Assembly: GCA_944472155.2 (NCBI GenBank) | Contig: OX235272.1 | Coordinates: 15,422,354-15,486,353 of the forward strand | Length of the DNA: 64,000 nucleotides | Reading direction: 5' to 3' | Origin: Trichobilharzia szidati | Taxonomy: Eukaryota > Platyhelminthes > Trematoda > Strigeidida > Schistosomatidae | Shown: positions 53,761 to 64,000 of the stretch, one piece after another | How positions within the stretch are numbered: the stretch's first letter is position 1 | Layout: the number at the start of each line of letters is the position of its first letter | Position numbers and translations under genes: made by a program | Notes under the pieces: model-generated | Database searches by the model: none | Told to the model about the DNA's origin: nothing | What the model saw: only the letters and a program-made list of their open reading frames with translations

Positions 53761-54228
53761 GTGTGTAGCCGTTTAGTACTGTTAAACTAACTGTTTTGAT
53801 ACATGCATGAGCTATTGTCGAGTAGATAGTTTTTGGGTGTCTAATCCTCAGTGATTCTTTCTGAATTCAATCAGTCAAGCTTGGAATGCAATCGCCAATA
53901 TCAGGGACCTTTCAATGAATGCTAAACCGTTCGGATAGGTTGACAAGGCATATGTTGTAGCTTCGAAGGAATTAATATTCCCTTGAAAGTTGAAACCTAT
54001 GTCACTCAAAGACGTTAACCGTTGAGCTATTGGGGCGAAAATATTCAGAGAAGCCTAATTGGATAGTGCTAGGTGTCACGAAACTTAGGCCGATGACTTC
54101 CTATCCATATTCTTCAACCATCTAATGATCATTCTTTAGAATGGAAATCCTTTCAATTAGCTCTAGATGAGTATTATTCACATGAAGTTAACCTAACATG
54201 AATTCAGTGACCAGTTTTTCAGCATAAT
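53761..54228. other. unassigned stretch
   Basis: Nothing recognised. Confidence 0.4.
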
Positions 54229-54229
54229 A

Positions 54230-55690
54230 ATAGTATGCTTTATTCCAGAAACAGTACTAGTGGTACAGTGTGGAATTTTCAGCACATATCTACAGTATTT
54301 GCATCTAATTTTATCCAACCTTTAAAAGGTGTATTTCAAAAAATAAATATAAAGACAACAACAACAAAAACAAACACAAAAATAATAAAAAAATGCGAAA
54401 AAAATACCAAGAAGTAGAAAGGAAAATAAACAGCATATAATAATATCTCAGTATTGGGTAGTGTAAGCTATGATATGATTATGCATGATGACAGTAAAGC
54501 TATAGTCATACAAGAAGTTATGAAATGATATTTAATAGTGTTTATCTCCAAGATGATCAGTTAATTTGGTTGAAACAACTCTAAACAATCATAAAATAAC
54601 ATTTCAGGGTTGTTTTTTTCAGGTTTAATGCGGTGCTTGTAGTGGTAGTGTGAGTAATTCTGCATAATACAAAATTTTGAAGTGATGGTAACGGCGTTCA
54701 CAACCAATGATTGTCAGTTAGTATTGCCGAAAAAAATAAAAAATAAGAAAAAACAACCACAAAACTAATAATTACATGATGGTTAATGACAGGACAATTT
54801 TGTACTACTCATAGTGCTAATATAGTCGGAAACAGCAGATACATAAAAGAAGGAATACAGTAAAGTACAAAAAGGAAGCCAATGTTAATAATTTAGGTAG
54901 CTAAGTATGTTTAGGAAGGAGTTCAATATAGAATACAAAATAAGAGAGAAATGAAAAAGCCTAAAATTATGTTGTTAGTAACAAAGCAAGTCATAGGTTT
55001 CGCGCTTAACATTGTCTCTGTCACTTAGAACACGGGCCAAATATGGTATCGTTGAGTTCCTGTACTTGGTTGTACGAACATAGATTATTTTATACTGATT
55101 TCTGGTTTTACTTGATGAGATACAAGGCGAGAGTTGGGAATAGAGGGGGTGTTTGGGGTCGGAGAGTATGGTTTTAGACCATTTTTCGCATGTATTCAGA
55201 TGTCTTCCAACTAATGTAGTGACGAGTTGACTGAGTTTTACACCACTAGTCCTACTGACTACCTTCAACATCCTTCTCAGGATGATATAGTCTTTTTTCA
55301 GTAGACCAGGAAAGACTAACAGGGAGCAGTAAATTAGAATAGGTAAGATACAAGAGTTGACAAGTTGTGAAAGTAGAGGTTGGGTGATTCCAGATTGTCT
55401 TAGTTTCTTAATGTAGTAGGTTAGACAGAACACTTTCTTAGAAACCGTTAGGATATGAGATGTTCAAGTAAAGTCGGAAGATAGAACTAGACCGAGGTAC
55501 TTTGCATTAGACTTAGTTTCAGTTTTAGTCCCCTCAATGCAACAGGCTTCATGAGTACTTACTAGTGTTTGTATATCTCGTTTATGCGTAAGGGAGAAGT
55601 CAATAGTCTAATTTTTTGAGGGATTCAGTATGAAGCCATTTAGTTTAGACCACTGACTGATGTCCGACAGGAAGCTATTTAATTTGAAAC
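54230..55690 (-). mobile_element. CR1-like LINE (CR1-C), minus copy
   Basis: Minus strand. Open piece 54975-55433: YYIKKLRQSGITQPLLSQLV, LKKDYIILRRMLKVVSR, CEKWSKTILSDPKHPLYSQL. Further RT sequence continues to SVQRLF-like codons at ~55690 (the SKWSK.NGF block). The UTR (54230-54960) matches the start of the window. Its truncated 5' end lies ~57 bp from the acceptor of the host exon. Confidence 0.9.
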
Positions 55691-55746
55691 AGTCTGATGG
55701 GAAGCGAAACAATAACGTCAAATATGATTTCCAAATTTTTTTACAG

Positions 55747-56072
55747 ACTAGAGATGATTTGGATACAAAAGTGATCGATTATTGGGCACCATATGACCAA
55801 CTGTTGGCAAATCTTCTCATCAATCCATGGATTGCACCAGCTCGTCGAGCATTGAATACCTCATGGTTACAAGAGAAACGGATTTCATTTATGGATCGAA
55901 CATATTTCGGTTTACTTTCAAATGATATCGACTCTGAAGATGAAAATCAACAGTCAAATGATGTCTCAATGTTGAATGGTGCTAGAGAAACTCAGTCATT
56001 AATGCTGTCAAATTTTATCGGCGTACCACAGCCTGCACATGCTCGTTTAGCTGGAACAAGAATATGGAATAG
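55747..56072 (+). CDS. second exon of the unidentified host protein
   Basis: Acceptor TTTTTTTACAG before 55747; donor AG|GTAAGAG at 56073. 326 nt, phase 0 in, phase 2 out. Residues: TRDDLDTKVIDYWAPYDQLL, NPWIAPARRALNTSWLQEKR, FMDRTYFGLL, an acidic stretch DIDSEDENQQ, and IGVPQPAHARLAGTRIWN. No membrane segment. Family not recognised. The next exon is not found in the window. Confidence 0.78.
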
Positions 56073-56404
56073 GTAAGAGTTTTTTTAGGATAATTTTGTT
56101 CCTTGTCTTCATTTCAAGACATTAAAAGCATAAGATACCGAATAGTGGGGACAAATAAAAGCTAAGTATAAATCCACAGACTGATAGATAATAATAATTG
56201 TATGATGTAAACTAGGTGAAAAGGAGTACGACAGACATAATGAGACACGAAAATATATGAGATGAGTGCATCTTTTGATGACTAAGATAAATATAGGATT
56301 GTTCTTATTGGTCGTTTCAGCTTCATTTGGTGATAAAAAACGTGATTGTGTTTCCTTACTAGGTAGACAGTTTGGTATTCTTCAAAAACTTCATACAATT
56401 CTTC
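56073..56404 (+). other. intron start, no family seen
   Basis: Follows the donor at 56073. Nothing recognised before PLE-P1 at 56405. Confidence 0.5.
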
Positions 56405-57990
56405 CATTTAATAAACTTGAACAAAGCAAGAACAACAATTAAACCAGGATAATATGAGCTCATCTTTTATTATTTCGAGGATTTTTTCTCAACTGGTTAC
56501 AACCTGAACAATAAAAAATATGAATTACATTACATTAAAGATTTGAACATACTTCTTCACGATCACAAGGAGTAATTGGTAGAAAGTAAAAGTAACATTT
56601 GTCCGGAATGATTTAACTAATTAAGAGTTACAAACACTGACTATTTATAGAATAATTAGACAATTAGGCTTGGGAACAAAAACAGTGTTGCGTATATATA
56701 TATACATGTGTGTATAGAAACAAGGTTTAGCTAGAATGAGCATAACAAAAAGTAGATTACGTAACTAAAGAAAATGTGTTTTTAGCCAATAGAAAAAAAG
56801 AAGAGAAAGAACAAGGCAGGGTGAGTCATGTTTAAATGAGAGAGTAGAGTTTTCTAAAAAAGAAAAAGGTGACTCATACAAGTTATATATTTTGTTATCA
56901 CCAGGGCAGTGCAAGATTCACCACTGTCTTTTTCTGCGTACATAGATTTGGTTTAAGTCGTTTGATAGCAACTGCTTCAGCAAAGCGTAGCAAGCTAGGT
57001 TTCTTTTGCTTGTTGATTATTTTGAACGAATTCAGGTTGTCTACGATATGGCCAGTGTCCAGTAGATGACGCGCAATCGCACTGTTTAATACTTGCGGAC
57101 CTTTCAGTCTCAGGTTCTTTGGTATGTGTTCAGAAATGCGGACAATAACCCTTCTCTCTGTTCTTCCGATGTATGTGTTTTGGCACGGACACGTAAATTG
57201 GTAGACACAGTTGGAGGTAACATGAGGTGGGTATTTGTCCACTTTTGATTGTCTCAAACAACTAGTTGTTTGATAAACACATACAAGCTTGGCGGCTGGA
57301 TATGTTCTATTCAGGGCAGCGTTCAGTCTGTATCTTATTCTACTAGCAGTATCATCACCTTTGAATGCAAGCAGCAGAAAGATAGGCTTTTTCTCTACTG
57401 CGCTGCTTTTCACTTTTTCAACATGACGTCTCCCATACTTGTCAATGAACGTTTGTGGGTATGAGTCACTCTTTTTCTTGTTTAGAAAACTCTACTCTCT
57501 CATCTAAACATGACTCACCCTACCTTGTTCTTTCTCTTATTTTTTTTCTATTATCTATTAGACAAAACATTTTCTTTAGTTACGTAGTTATGCTCTTTCT
57601 AACTAAACCGTGTTTCTGTAATCATATATATATATATATATATACATGAATATATATATATGCAACTCTGTTTTTGTTTCCAAGCCTAATTGCCTAATCA
57701 TTCTATAAATATTTATAAACTGTCAAATATTTATCACAGTTCATTTGAATTATTCTATAAATAGTCAGTGTTTGTAACTCTTAATTAGTTAAATCATTCC
57801 GGACTAATGTAACTTTTACTTTCTACCAATTACTCCTTGTGATCGTGAAGAAGTATGTTCAAATCTTTAATGTAATGTAATTCATATTTTTTATTGTTCA
57901 GGTTGTAACCAGTTGAGAAAAAATCCTCGAAATAATAAAAGATGAGCTCATATTATCCTGGTTTAATTGTTGTTCTTGCTTTGTTCATGT
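56405..57990. mobile_element. PLE-P1 fold-back element
   Basis: Minus part: 3' UTR (56405-56890) and open coding end (56898-57413) with FLLLAFKGDDTASRIR, NCVYQFTCPCQNTYIGRTER and NLALPW (171 codons, no stop). Plus part: the same UTR again from 57462 to 57990, ending in the CCTGGTTTAATTGTTGTTCT tip. So a GIY-YIG gene lies between two inverted UTR copies. Both arms contain the hammerhead-like motif. A TA microsatellite interrupts the right arm near 57625-57660. Confidence 0.9.
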
Positions 57991-58303
57991 TTGGTATTCG
58001 ATAGACAACCAAAGATGACTTATCTATTTTGATGCAGTGTCCAATATCCACTAAACGAGATTGCATGCCATTATCTATCGATTTCGGCACTCTGTGTCTA
58101 AATCAGAATGATATACGTCCACGCATAAGTAAAAACATGAATTCCTCTAAATACGGCCTATAAAACTAGTTACAAATGATCAGTTAAACCTCTATACACA
58201 AAGTGACGTGATCACCATTTGTAGCTTATATTACACATGTATCACAATACACTTTGACTACTGTATTGTAATATTCATGGATTTATAACTATATGTAAAT
58301 ATG

Positions 58304-58545
58304 TGCGGGTCGATGGCATAGTGGTAGAATGCTTGTGCACCACGCAAGTGGTTCGGGTTTAGATCCCCGGCCGACGTACTCATTTTTACCTAGCTTAACC
58401 AATAATAAGACTGGTAAAGATGGAACGTTGGGAATAAGGCCACCAACACTATCTCGTAAAAATACACGTTACCGCTAGTGAAACTTCAAAGATCTAGTTT
58501 GAAGTCCTATGTTCCAATGGGAATGTGCAGGAATAAAATAAAAAA
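58304..58545 (+). mobile_element. SINE-G, tRNA-Gly-like head clearest
   Basis: Head has GGCATAGTGGTAGAATGCTT and CACCACGCAAGTGG, closer to a real tRNA-Gly than other copies; box B GGTTTAGATCC is mutated. Tail TTGAAGTCCTATGTTCCAAT and an A-rich end. Confidence 0.85.
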
Positions 58546-58561
58546 TAAACTAAAAATAAAC

Positions 58562-59040
58562 TGTGACAAGGAGTAATTTGTAGGAACTACAGGTAACATA
58601 GATCCGGAGTGATGTAAGTTGTGAAATGATTATAAATTGAGAGGATTGATTATTTATCAAATATATGGATGAAAATAGCCGAGAACTTTAGTCTAAAGGG
58701 CTGAGAAGCATTAAAAGAGTGAATTTACGCCATCTAGTGAACACTGATCATATTGGATATAATCTGAAGTCATTCAAAGTGATCAACAGATAAAAGAAAC
58801 CTGGCTGTCTGTGTCTTGCTGAGGTAACTGACATCAAACGGTTAGAACAAAGTCTATGTATGCAAAAGGAGACATAGGTGAACCGTGAACTGCCTTAGTG
58901 ACTAAACGTACACAGAATAGTATACCATTTTGATCGAGTCATGCATGCATTCTCCTATATTTCTTGTTCTGCTTAGAAAATTTTATTGTTTCATCTGAAC
59001 ATTACTCACCCTATTCCCTTTCCACTATCTAGGAAAAAAC
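58562..59040. mobile_element. decayed PLE-P1 fold-back
   Basis: 58562-58670 is the P1 UTR inverted; 58705-58910 is the P1 nuclease tail in plus (LKSFKVINR, KKPGCLCLAEVTDIKRLEQS) with stops; 58940-59040 is plus UTR. An old version of the arrangement at 56405-57990. Confidence 0.65.
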
Positions 59041-59044
59041 TTTT

Positions 59045-59272
59045 TTTATTCCTTCACGTTCCCAGTGGAACATAGGGCTTCAAGCTAGAGGCTTGAAGTT
59101 TCGGTAGCAGTGTTTATTTTTACAGGATGAGGTTGTTAGCCTCATGCCCAACCTTTCCTCTTTGCCAGCTTTTTAATTCTGGCTCAGCGAGGTAAAGGAG
59201 TGCGCGGCCGGAGATCGAACCCCGGACCATGTGCATGGTCGGCGAGCGTCCTAACCGCTATGCCACTGACAA
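59045..59272 (-). mobile_element. SINE-G, minus
   Basis: Tail GGAACATAGGGCTTCAAGC at 59068 and tRNA-like head near 59205-59270 with GGTCGGCGAGCGTCCTAACC (plus-strand view). Well preserved. Confidence 0.88.
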
Positions 59273-59394
59273 AAAAAACATTTACTGTAACATATTTAAG
59301 CAGACTGTTTTATTAATATACTCCTCCCGGTTAAATTTTATATTTCGACATGAAATCTTTGAACGCTGTTCTTCAAAATCAAGCAGCGCTAGAC

Positions 59395-59545
59395 AGCTGT
59401 TTCATCCTCCTTTAAAAATCGTCAACAGTAAATACCCATGACCACAACAAGGACCTAAATCGGAGTTTTTAGATTACGTAAGCAAGCTTATTGATCATTC
59501 AGCCAGTTGGGCCTCTATTTCATTACCTGCGAATCCGAATTTTTT
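59395..59545 (-). mobile_element. SINE-H remnant
   Basis: Plus-strand view GACAGCTGTTTCATCCTCCT to TTCAGCCAGTTGGGCC, the mirror of the hammerhead-like and tRNA-like parts; heavily mutated. Confidence 0.5.
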
Positions 59546-59605
59546 TCAGTTTGTGATATAGTATCGCCTCCAACCATTGCCTACGATGAACATCCGCTTC
59601 ACCTT

Positions 59606-60805
59606 GATATAATAATAATAATAATTTGCTTTATTCCAAAAGAGTACTTGTGATACAGAATGGAATTCTCAGCATTTTAACTACTACAGTTTTGCATCCA
59701 GTTAGTACATTATCAATAAATAGAATTCCACATAGATTAAAGAAATCTCAGTTCATTATGACAACAACACATTGGCATGTCGGTAGCAAAGCCAAAGTTG
59801 AACAGTGTTTGAAGGTGTTAGAAAAGTAGGTGCTATCATATTTACTGGCGAAAGCGAGAGAAAGAAACAAAGCAGCACATAACGAAAAGAAAGAAAAAAG
59901 CAAGAGAGAGAAAAGGAAAAGAAAGAAAGAAAATGTTGTACCTATAAATGATATGAGTTGGAAAGTCGAGGTCAAGTTGTACTACTGACTATTTAATGAA
60001 TCATATGTGTCACGCCTAATGCTTTCTTTATCACACAGAACACGAGCTAAGTAGGTTATGGTTGAGTTTTTGTACTTGCTGGTGCGAGCATATAGTTTTC
60101 TATATTGGCTTCTGGTTTTGCGTGATGAGATGGAAGGGGAGAGTTGTGAGTGAAGAGGGTGGTGTGAGTTAGATAGAATGGACTTGGCCCATTTTTCACA
60201 TGAGTCCATGTGCCTGTCAACCAGAATATTAACAAGCTGCTGACAACCTTTAACATCCTGTGTAATATGATGTTATAGTCTTTCTTCAGTAGCCCGGGAA
60301 AACTAAGTTCGGGGAACAATGGAGAATAATAGGCAGAATGTGAGAGTTAACGAAATGTAGGAGTGAGGGTTGAGTTATACCAGACATTCATCTTAACTTC
60401 TTGATGTGGGAGGTAAGATGGAACATTTTCTTAGAAATCGCCAAGATATGAGACGACCAGGAGAGATCAGCAAATAGAATGACGCCGACTTGGTTTCTAT
60501 TTCAGTGCCATCTATGTTGCACACTTCGTGAGAGCCAACCATTTTGTGTAGGTCGGATTTATGCCTAAAGGTGAAATTGACTGTTTGGCATTTGGAGGGC
60601 TTTAAGGTAAGACCGTTATCCTTGGACCACTGGCTGATTTCTGACAGAAAGCCATTCAGTTTAGAGCAGTCACTTTGACATTTGACAGGCGAAGATACAG
60701 TCAGATCGTCAGCATATTTGACAAAATTAATGTCATTTGAAGATGGTAAGTCATGTAGAAAGAAAGAAAAGAGAAGTGGGGAGAGTACTGGACTTCACTG
60801 GGGAT
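59606..60805 (-). mobile_element. CR1-like LINE (CR1-C), minus copy
   Basis: Minus strand, from TTTATTCC and AATAATAATAATAA at 59608 to the RT core (FVKYADDLTVSS near 60710 and FLHDLPSS upstream). The C-terminal piece at 59982-60209 has CEKWAKSILSNSHHPLHSQL. Frameshifts separate the parts; a purine-rich run lies at 59850-59935 in its UTR. Confidence 0.88.
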
Positions 60806-60854
60806 TAATATCAATGTAGATTTCGTCACAAGTCAACAACAAGTCATTTAGAAG

Positions 60855-60902
60855 TATCATATGAAAACCAGGGAACACTGGACAGCTGGCTGTTTCGAAC
60901 CA
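60855..60902 (-). mobile_element. SINE-H scrap
   Basis: About 45 bp (GAAAACCAGGGAACACTGGA then CAGCTG and TGTTTCG) matching the SINE-H region around GAAACAGCTGTCC. Confidence 0.4.
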
Positions 60903-62098
60903 AAGTTTTTAGGAAATCAAAAAATGCTTCTACATCTTCAATAAAATTACTCAGATAGTATGAAAAACCAAATAAGTTATTTGAAAAAGCGTTAGGATTG
61001 TTTTTAATGTATTCAGCAGACAGTCAAATTTACGAACACTTCTTACTGTATTCATCAACCGCCGTAATACTTTATTCTAGAGGGGATTAACTGAAGTCGA
61101 AGAAGAAAGGGGAAGAAGAATAAAGGCTAAAAATTATAATAGAAGAGTTTGGCTCTGCCTTTTTTTGGCTTATGCATTTGAATTAAAGAGTAAAAATGGA
61201 TTAAACTATGGTCACTGTTGAAATATATATATATTTATTTATATATGTTAAATAAAGTTATCAGTAACAATGCGATAGCCTTTCACTATGTGTTTGTGTG
61301 TGTAATAGTGGATGAGTATATATATGTGTGCGTAACCGAAATTCTCCTCTAAGCTGTAGCTTATCTCCCAGGGAAGATAACAGCTGAGGGGGGATAGGGA
61401 GGGCAGTAGAGGGAAAAAACTGGAAAAAAGTTTCTATTCAACTTTATTTTTTTATTGTTTTTCGTTTCGAATTTCGATAAGGTCAGAAGATAATTTTCTC
61501 TACCGTGAGTAGTAGTTTACTTTCCCTCTCCCTTGTTCTCACCTTCTGTCTTCTACTGACTCTGTAACTCTATCACACGAGCTTACCTGTGTTCTACTGA
61601 TGGACATTTGAACTTTCCTGAAAAACAACAACAACAATAATCAATCAATATGTAGACCAAGTTAGGAATTAATTACCTAATCATAGGACTAAATATTGAT
61701 TGAATAATCCGTGCTTATCGATAATACTGTTTATTTTTAGGCTTTTTGGAATGAATTCAATAATCTGACCTTAAAAACATAGTAAATATGTGATAGGATA
61801 GTGTTGAATTAAGCGACTGAATACTGAGTCATAGAATCTTGATTGTCATAGTTTGCTTGGTGTGCCAAATGAAAAGGCATGAGACACAGTGAGACAATGT
61901 CTCACTTAGTGGATATTTTTATTCGTTGTGTGAGACATGCAAGGAAATACTTCCTAATGACTGAAAGGTGTATTGGGAGTTTGCTCATTTCAGCTAGTAA
62001 CAAGTAAAATCCAGATCAGAGTAATATAATCCCCCCTCTTCTTAAACAGATTACTAAACTCATTCACCTCCTGATACACAGCTGGTTGGCTGGTCTTT
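60903..62098. other. unassigned stretch with microsatellites
   Basis: TA and GT runs near 61217-61240 and 61290-61330. No gene or family recognised. Confidence 0.45.
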
Positions 62099-62099
62099 A

Positions 62100-63390
62100 A
62101 ACAAGCAGACTGCTATTAAGAACAGAAGGCGTTGCAATGGGATCAGAAATATCCCCCATCGTAGCAGATATATTTATGGACAGTTGGGCAAATATTGCTC
62201 TAAATACATTTAGTCCTACTCCAAAAATATGGTGGAGATGTGTGGATGACACTTTCACAGTGTTAAAAACAGAACATATCTCTAGCTTCTTGACACACAT
62301 AAACTCACTAGTGGAGGGAATAAAATTCACATTTGAAGACGGAAATGAGCAAAGAGAATTAGCTATGTTAGATTGTAAAGTAAAACGAATAGAAGAAGGT
62401 AAACTACACACTAGTGTTTATAGAAAACCAACGCATTCTAATAGATATTTAGATTTTAATTCGTCTCATCCGTTAACTGTTAAGGCAGGCTTAGTTGAGT
62501 GTTTAACAAACCAAGCAATGGCACCAAGTAGCACAAGAAAAAACCTAAACGAAGAAATAAAAACAGATAGAAGAGGCGTTGGTGTTGAATAACTATCCTC
62601 TAAAATTCATTAGGAAGATTGAAAAAGGCCAAAAGAAAAAGAAAAAGAATTGTTAAACTAGTAATAATAACATAAATAAGAGAGAATATAAGTCATCTAC
62701 TGTTATACCATATAAGGAGGGGATATCTGAGACCCTACGTAGGATTCTAAATAAAGCAGGAATTAGGGTGGTGGCATTTAAACCTACAAACTCACTCAGG
62801 TAGGGACAAGCTGTGTAGGTTAAAGGACCCTGTCGGATGACCCAATTAGACAAAATAATATAATTTACAAAATACTCTGCAATGACTGTGAGTAAGGTCA
62901 ACTACATAGGACACACTAGTAAGTCAGGGGTAGTCAGATTGTCAGAACATAAGAATTTAGCTAAGGTAAGAATGGTTGACCCCGAGAAGATAAGTAATTT
63001 AGAAAAAAGCTCAGCAATTGCACTTCACTCATTAACACACAACCACACAATAGCATGGTGAGAGAGGGTTAAAATTCTAAAAAGTAATCTAGGTAGGTGG
63101 AGAGAGGGAGAGGTTGATTACGGAATCCTTGTTCATCGAATGTACACCCAACAAATGCAATTGGAATGATTCATCACTCATACCCGAAATATGGAAAATA
63201 CTACTACCAATGAAATCAAGTGAAAATCAAGTGGAAAACAACGGAACTATATAAATATATTTAGGAAGTCGTGTGATTACCTTGATATGAATATGAGCAG
63301 TATTAAATTGTGCTCGAATCGTCGTCAGTGAATATTACTGTATAACACTGTGAAACTTCATCAAAACAAAATTTACCCATAATGAACCTA
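62100..63390 (+). mobile_element. Penelope-like element (PLE-P5), RT + GIY-YIG
   Basis: RT open piece 62137-62592: EGVAMGSEISPIVADIFMDS, WWRCVDDTFTVLK (catalytic VDD), LDCKVKRIEEGKLHTSVYRK, SSHPLTVKAGLVECLTNQA. A shift near 62575 breaks it; later pieces include VIPYKEGISETLRR and ...SAIALHSLTHNHTIA. The UTR stem GAGCA/TGCTC is near 63295-63315. Unlike the copies at 9.5 and 23.4 kb it has no inverted left arm. Confidence 0.9.
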
Positions 63391-63484
63391 ATCAAGCCTG
63401 CAGTGAATCATCATCATCCGTGCAAAGCAACACTTGGAAATCAGTCTGATGCCCTCAGCGACTGGCTCTATACAGTGAGTTACC

Positions 63485-63800
63485 TGAATTTCTGGTTGAG
63501 AAGTCGTGACCAGCAAGGGTACACCGAATCAAGTGAGAGAACAGTTACTTGCTCGTGATATTGGCCGACAGTCGTTCTGAATACCGCGAATCTGCTGAAG
63601 TCGACTGCCAGTGGCTGAATGTTCTATGAGCTCGCTTTGTGCCTCAAAGAACCTGGATTCGAAACCTGTGGCTGCCTGATACTGAAGAGTCTCACACATT
63701 AGGCTTACGAAACAGCTGTCCAGTATTCTCCCATATATTCCAACGGTTCTCTAATTGACAGTCAGACAGTGATCAAACCTGTTATTTCTTTCAACCAAAC
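63485..63800 (+). mobile_element. SINE-H copy
   Basis: Nearly full length but diverged: GAGAAGTCGTGACCAG, GTGGCTGAATGTTCTATGAG (box-A-like), CCTGGATTCGAAACC (box B), ACTGAAGAGTC and GAAACAGCTGTCCAGTATTC. Confidence 0.7.
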
Positions 63801-64000
63801 ATCTTTTATTTATTCAGAAATGTATCTATTGTCAACTTTTTATAGTGAAATATATATATGTTTGTGAAATAGACAGATAGGTAGTAGACATATGGAAGTT
63901 TTTCGTTTATAGACACTTATGCTTGTTTCTGCCTTTGTGCGTTTTTTTGTTGTTGTTGAAGAAAACGAATACACTTGAAACAATTCTCAGGAAGTTATTT

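Larger units (their letters stand above)
51384..55746 (+). other. 4.36-kb intron filled with retroelements
   Basis: Bordered by GTGAGT and TTTTTTTACAG. It contains two SINE-G copies (minus), PLE-P5 (plus), an RTE-A3 end (minus) and a CR1-C copy (minus). Joining the exons keeps the frame. Confidence 0.75.

Noticed and set aside
59748..59975. Ser/Phe-rich minus-strand protein of 75 codons
   Set aside because: Formed by a purine-rich simple repeat in the 3' UTR of CR1-C.

Overview
This 64-kb window looks like nuclear DNA of a blood fluke (Schistosoma or a close trematode). The reasons are its AT-rich base composition, pieces of intron-split animal genes with GT-AG borders, and a dense layering of retroelements of the types known from schistosomes: RTE/SR2-like and CR1-like non-LTR retrotransposons, Penelope-like elements (PLEs) with GIY-YIG endonucleases, and tRNA-derived SINEs including one with a hammerhead-like core (Smalpha-like). 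There is no bacterial gene organisation, rRNA, CRISPR array or operon. A scaffold gap of 499 N lies at 30878-31376. Family names used here (RTE-A1/A2/A3, LINE-B, CR1-C, PLE-P1 to P7, SINE-G, SINE-H) are local labels based on comparison of copies inside this window.

Host genes: (i) a plus-strand gene with two well-bordered exons at 50967-51383 and 55747-56072, joined in phase 0 across a 4.36-kb intron that is mostly retroelement; (ii) a minus-strand exon at 20627-20778 that matches the MNNL domain of Notch ligands (Delta/Jagged); (iii) minus-strand candidate exons at 36122-36277 and 33103-33375, phase-compatible with each other and rich in hydrophobic segments; (iv) a weaker minus-strand candidate exon near 23154-23359. 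No complete gene is present.

Region by region: 0-9 kb holds CR1-C, RTE, SINE and a folded-back PLE-P3; 9-16 kb holds PLE-P5, P7 and P4 with an RTE-A2 copy between them; 16-20 kb holds two large RTE-A1 copies; 20-26 kb holds the MNNL exon, PLE-P1 and a near-perfect PLE-P5 palindrome; 26-37 kb is the least repetitive part, with the gap, two candidate exons and a head-to-head SINE-H pair; 37-50 kb is a block of RTE copies (one interrupted by PLE-P2 with a 12-bp target duplication), PLE-P3 and CR1-C; 50-56 kb is the host gene; 56-64 kb is PLE-P1, SINEs, CR1-C and PLE-P5.

The most interesting structure is RNA-level: several PLE families carry hammerhead-ribozyme-like motifs at their 3' ends (best at 39964-40017 and 14231-14274), and both the PLEs and the hammerhead-like SINE repeatedly occur as head-to-head fold-backs, whereas the RTE and CR1 copies do not. 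A second theme is that the tRNA-Gly-like SINE ends in the same ~26 bases as the RTE-A2 LINE, pointing to a LINE-SINE partnership.
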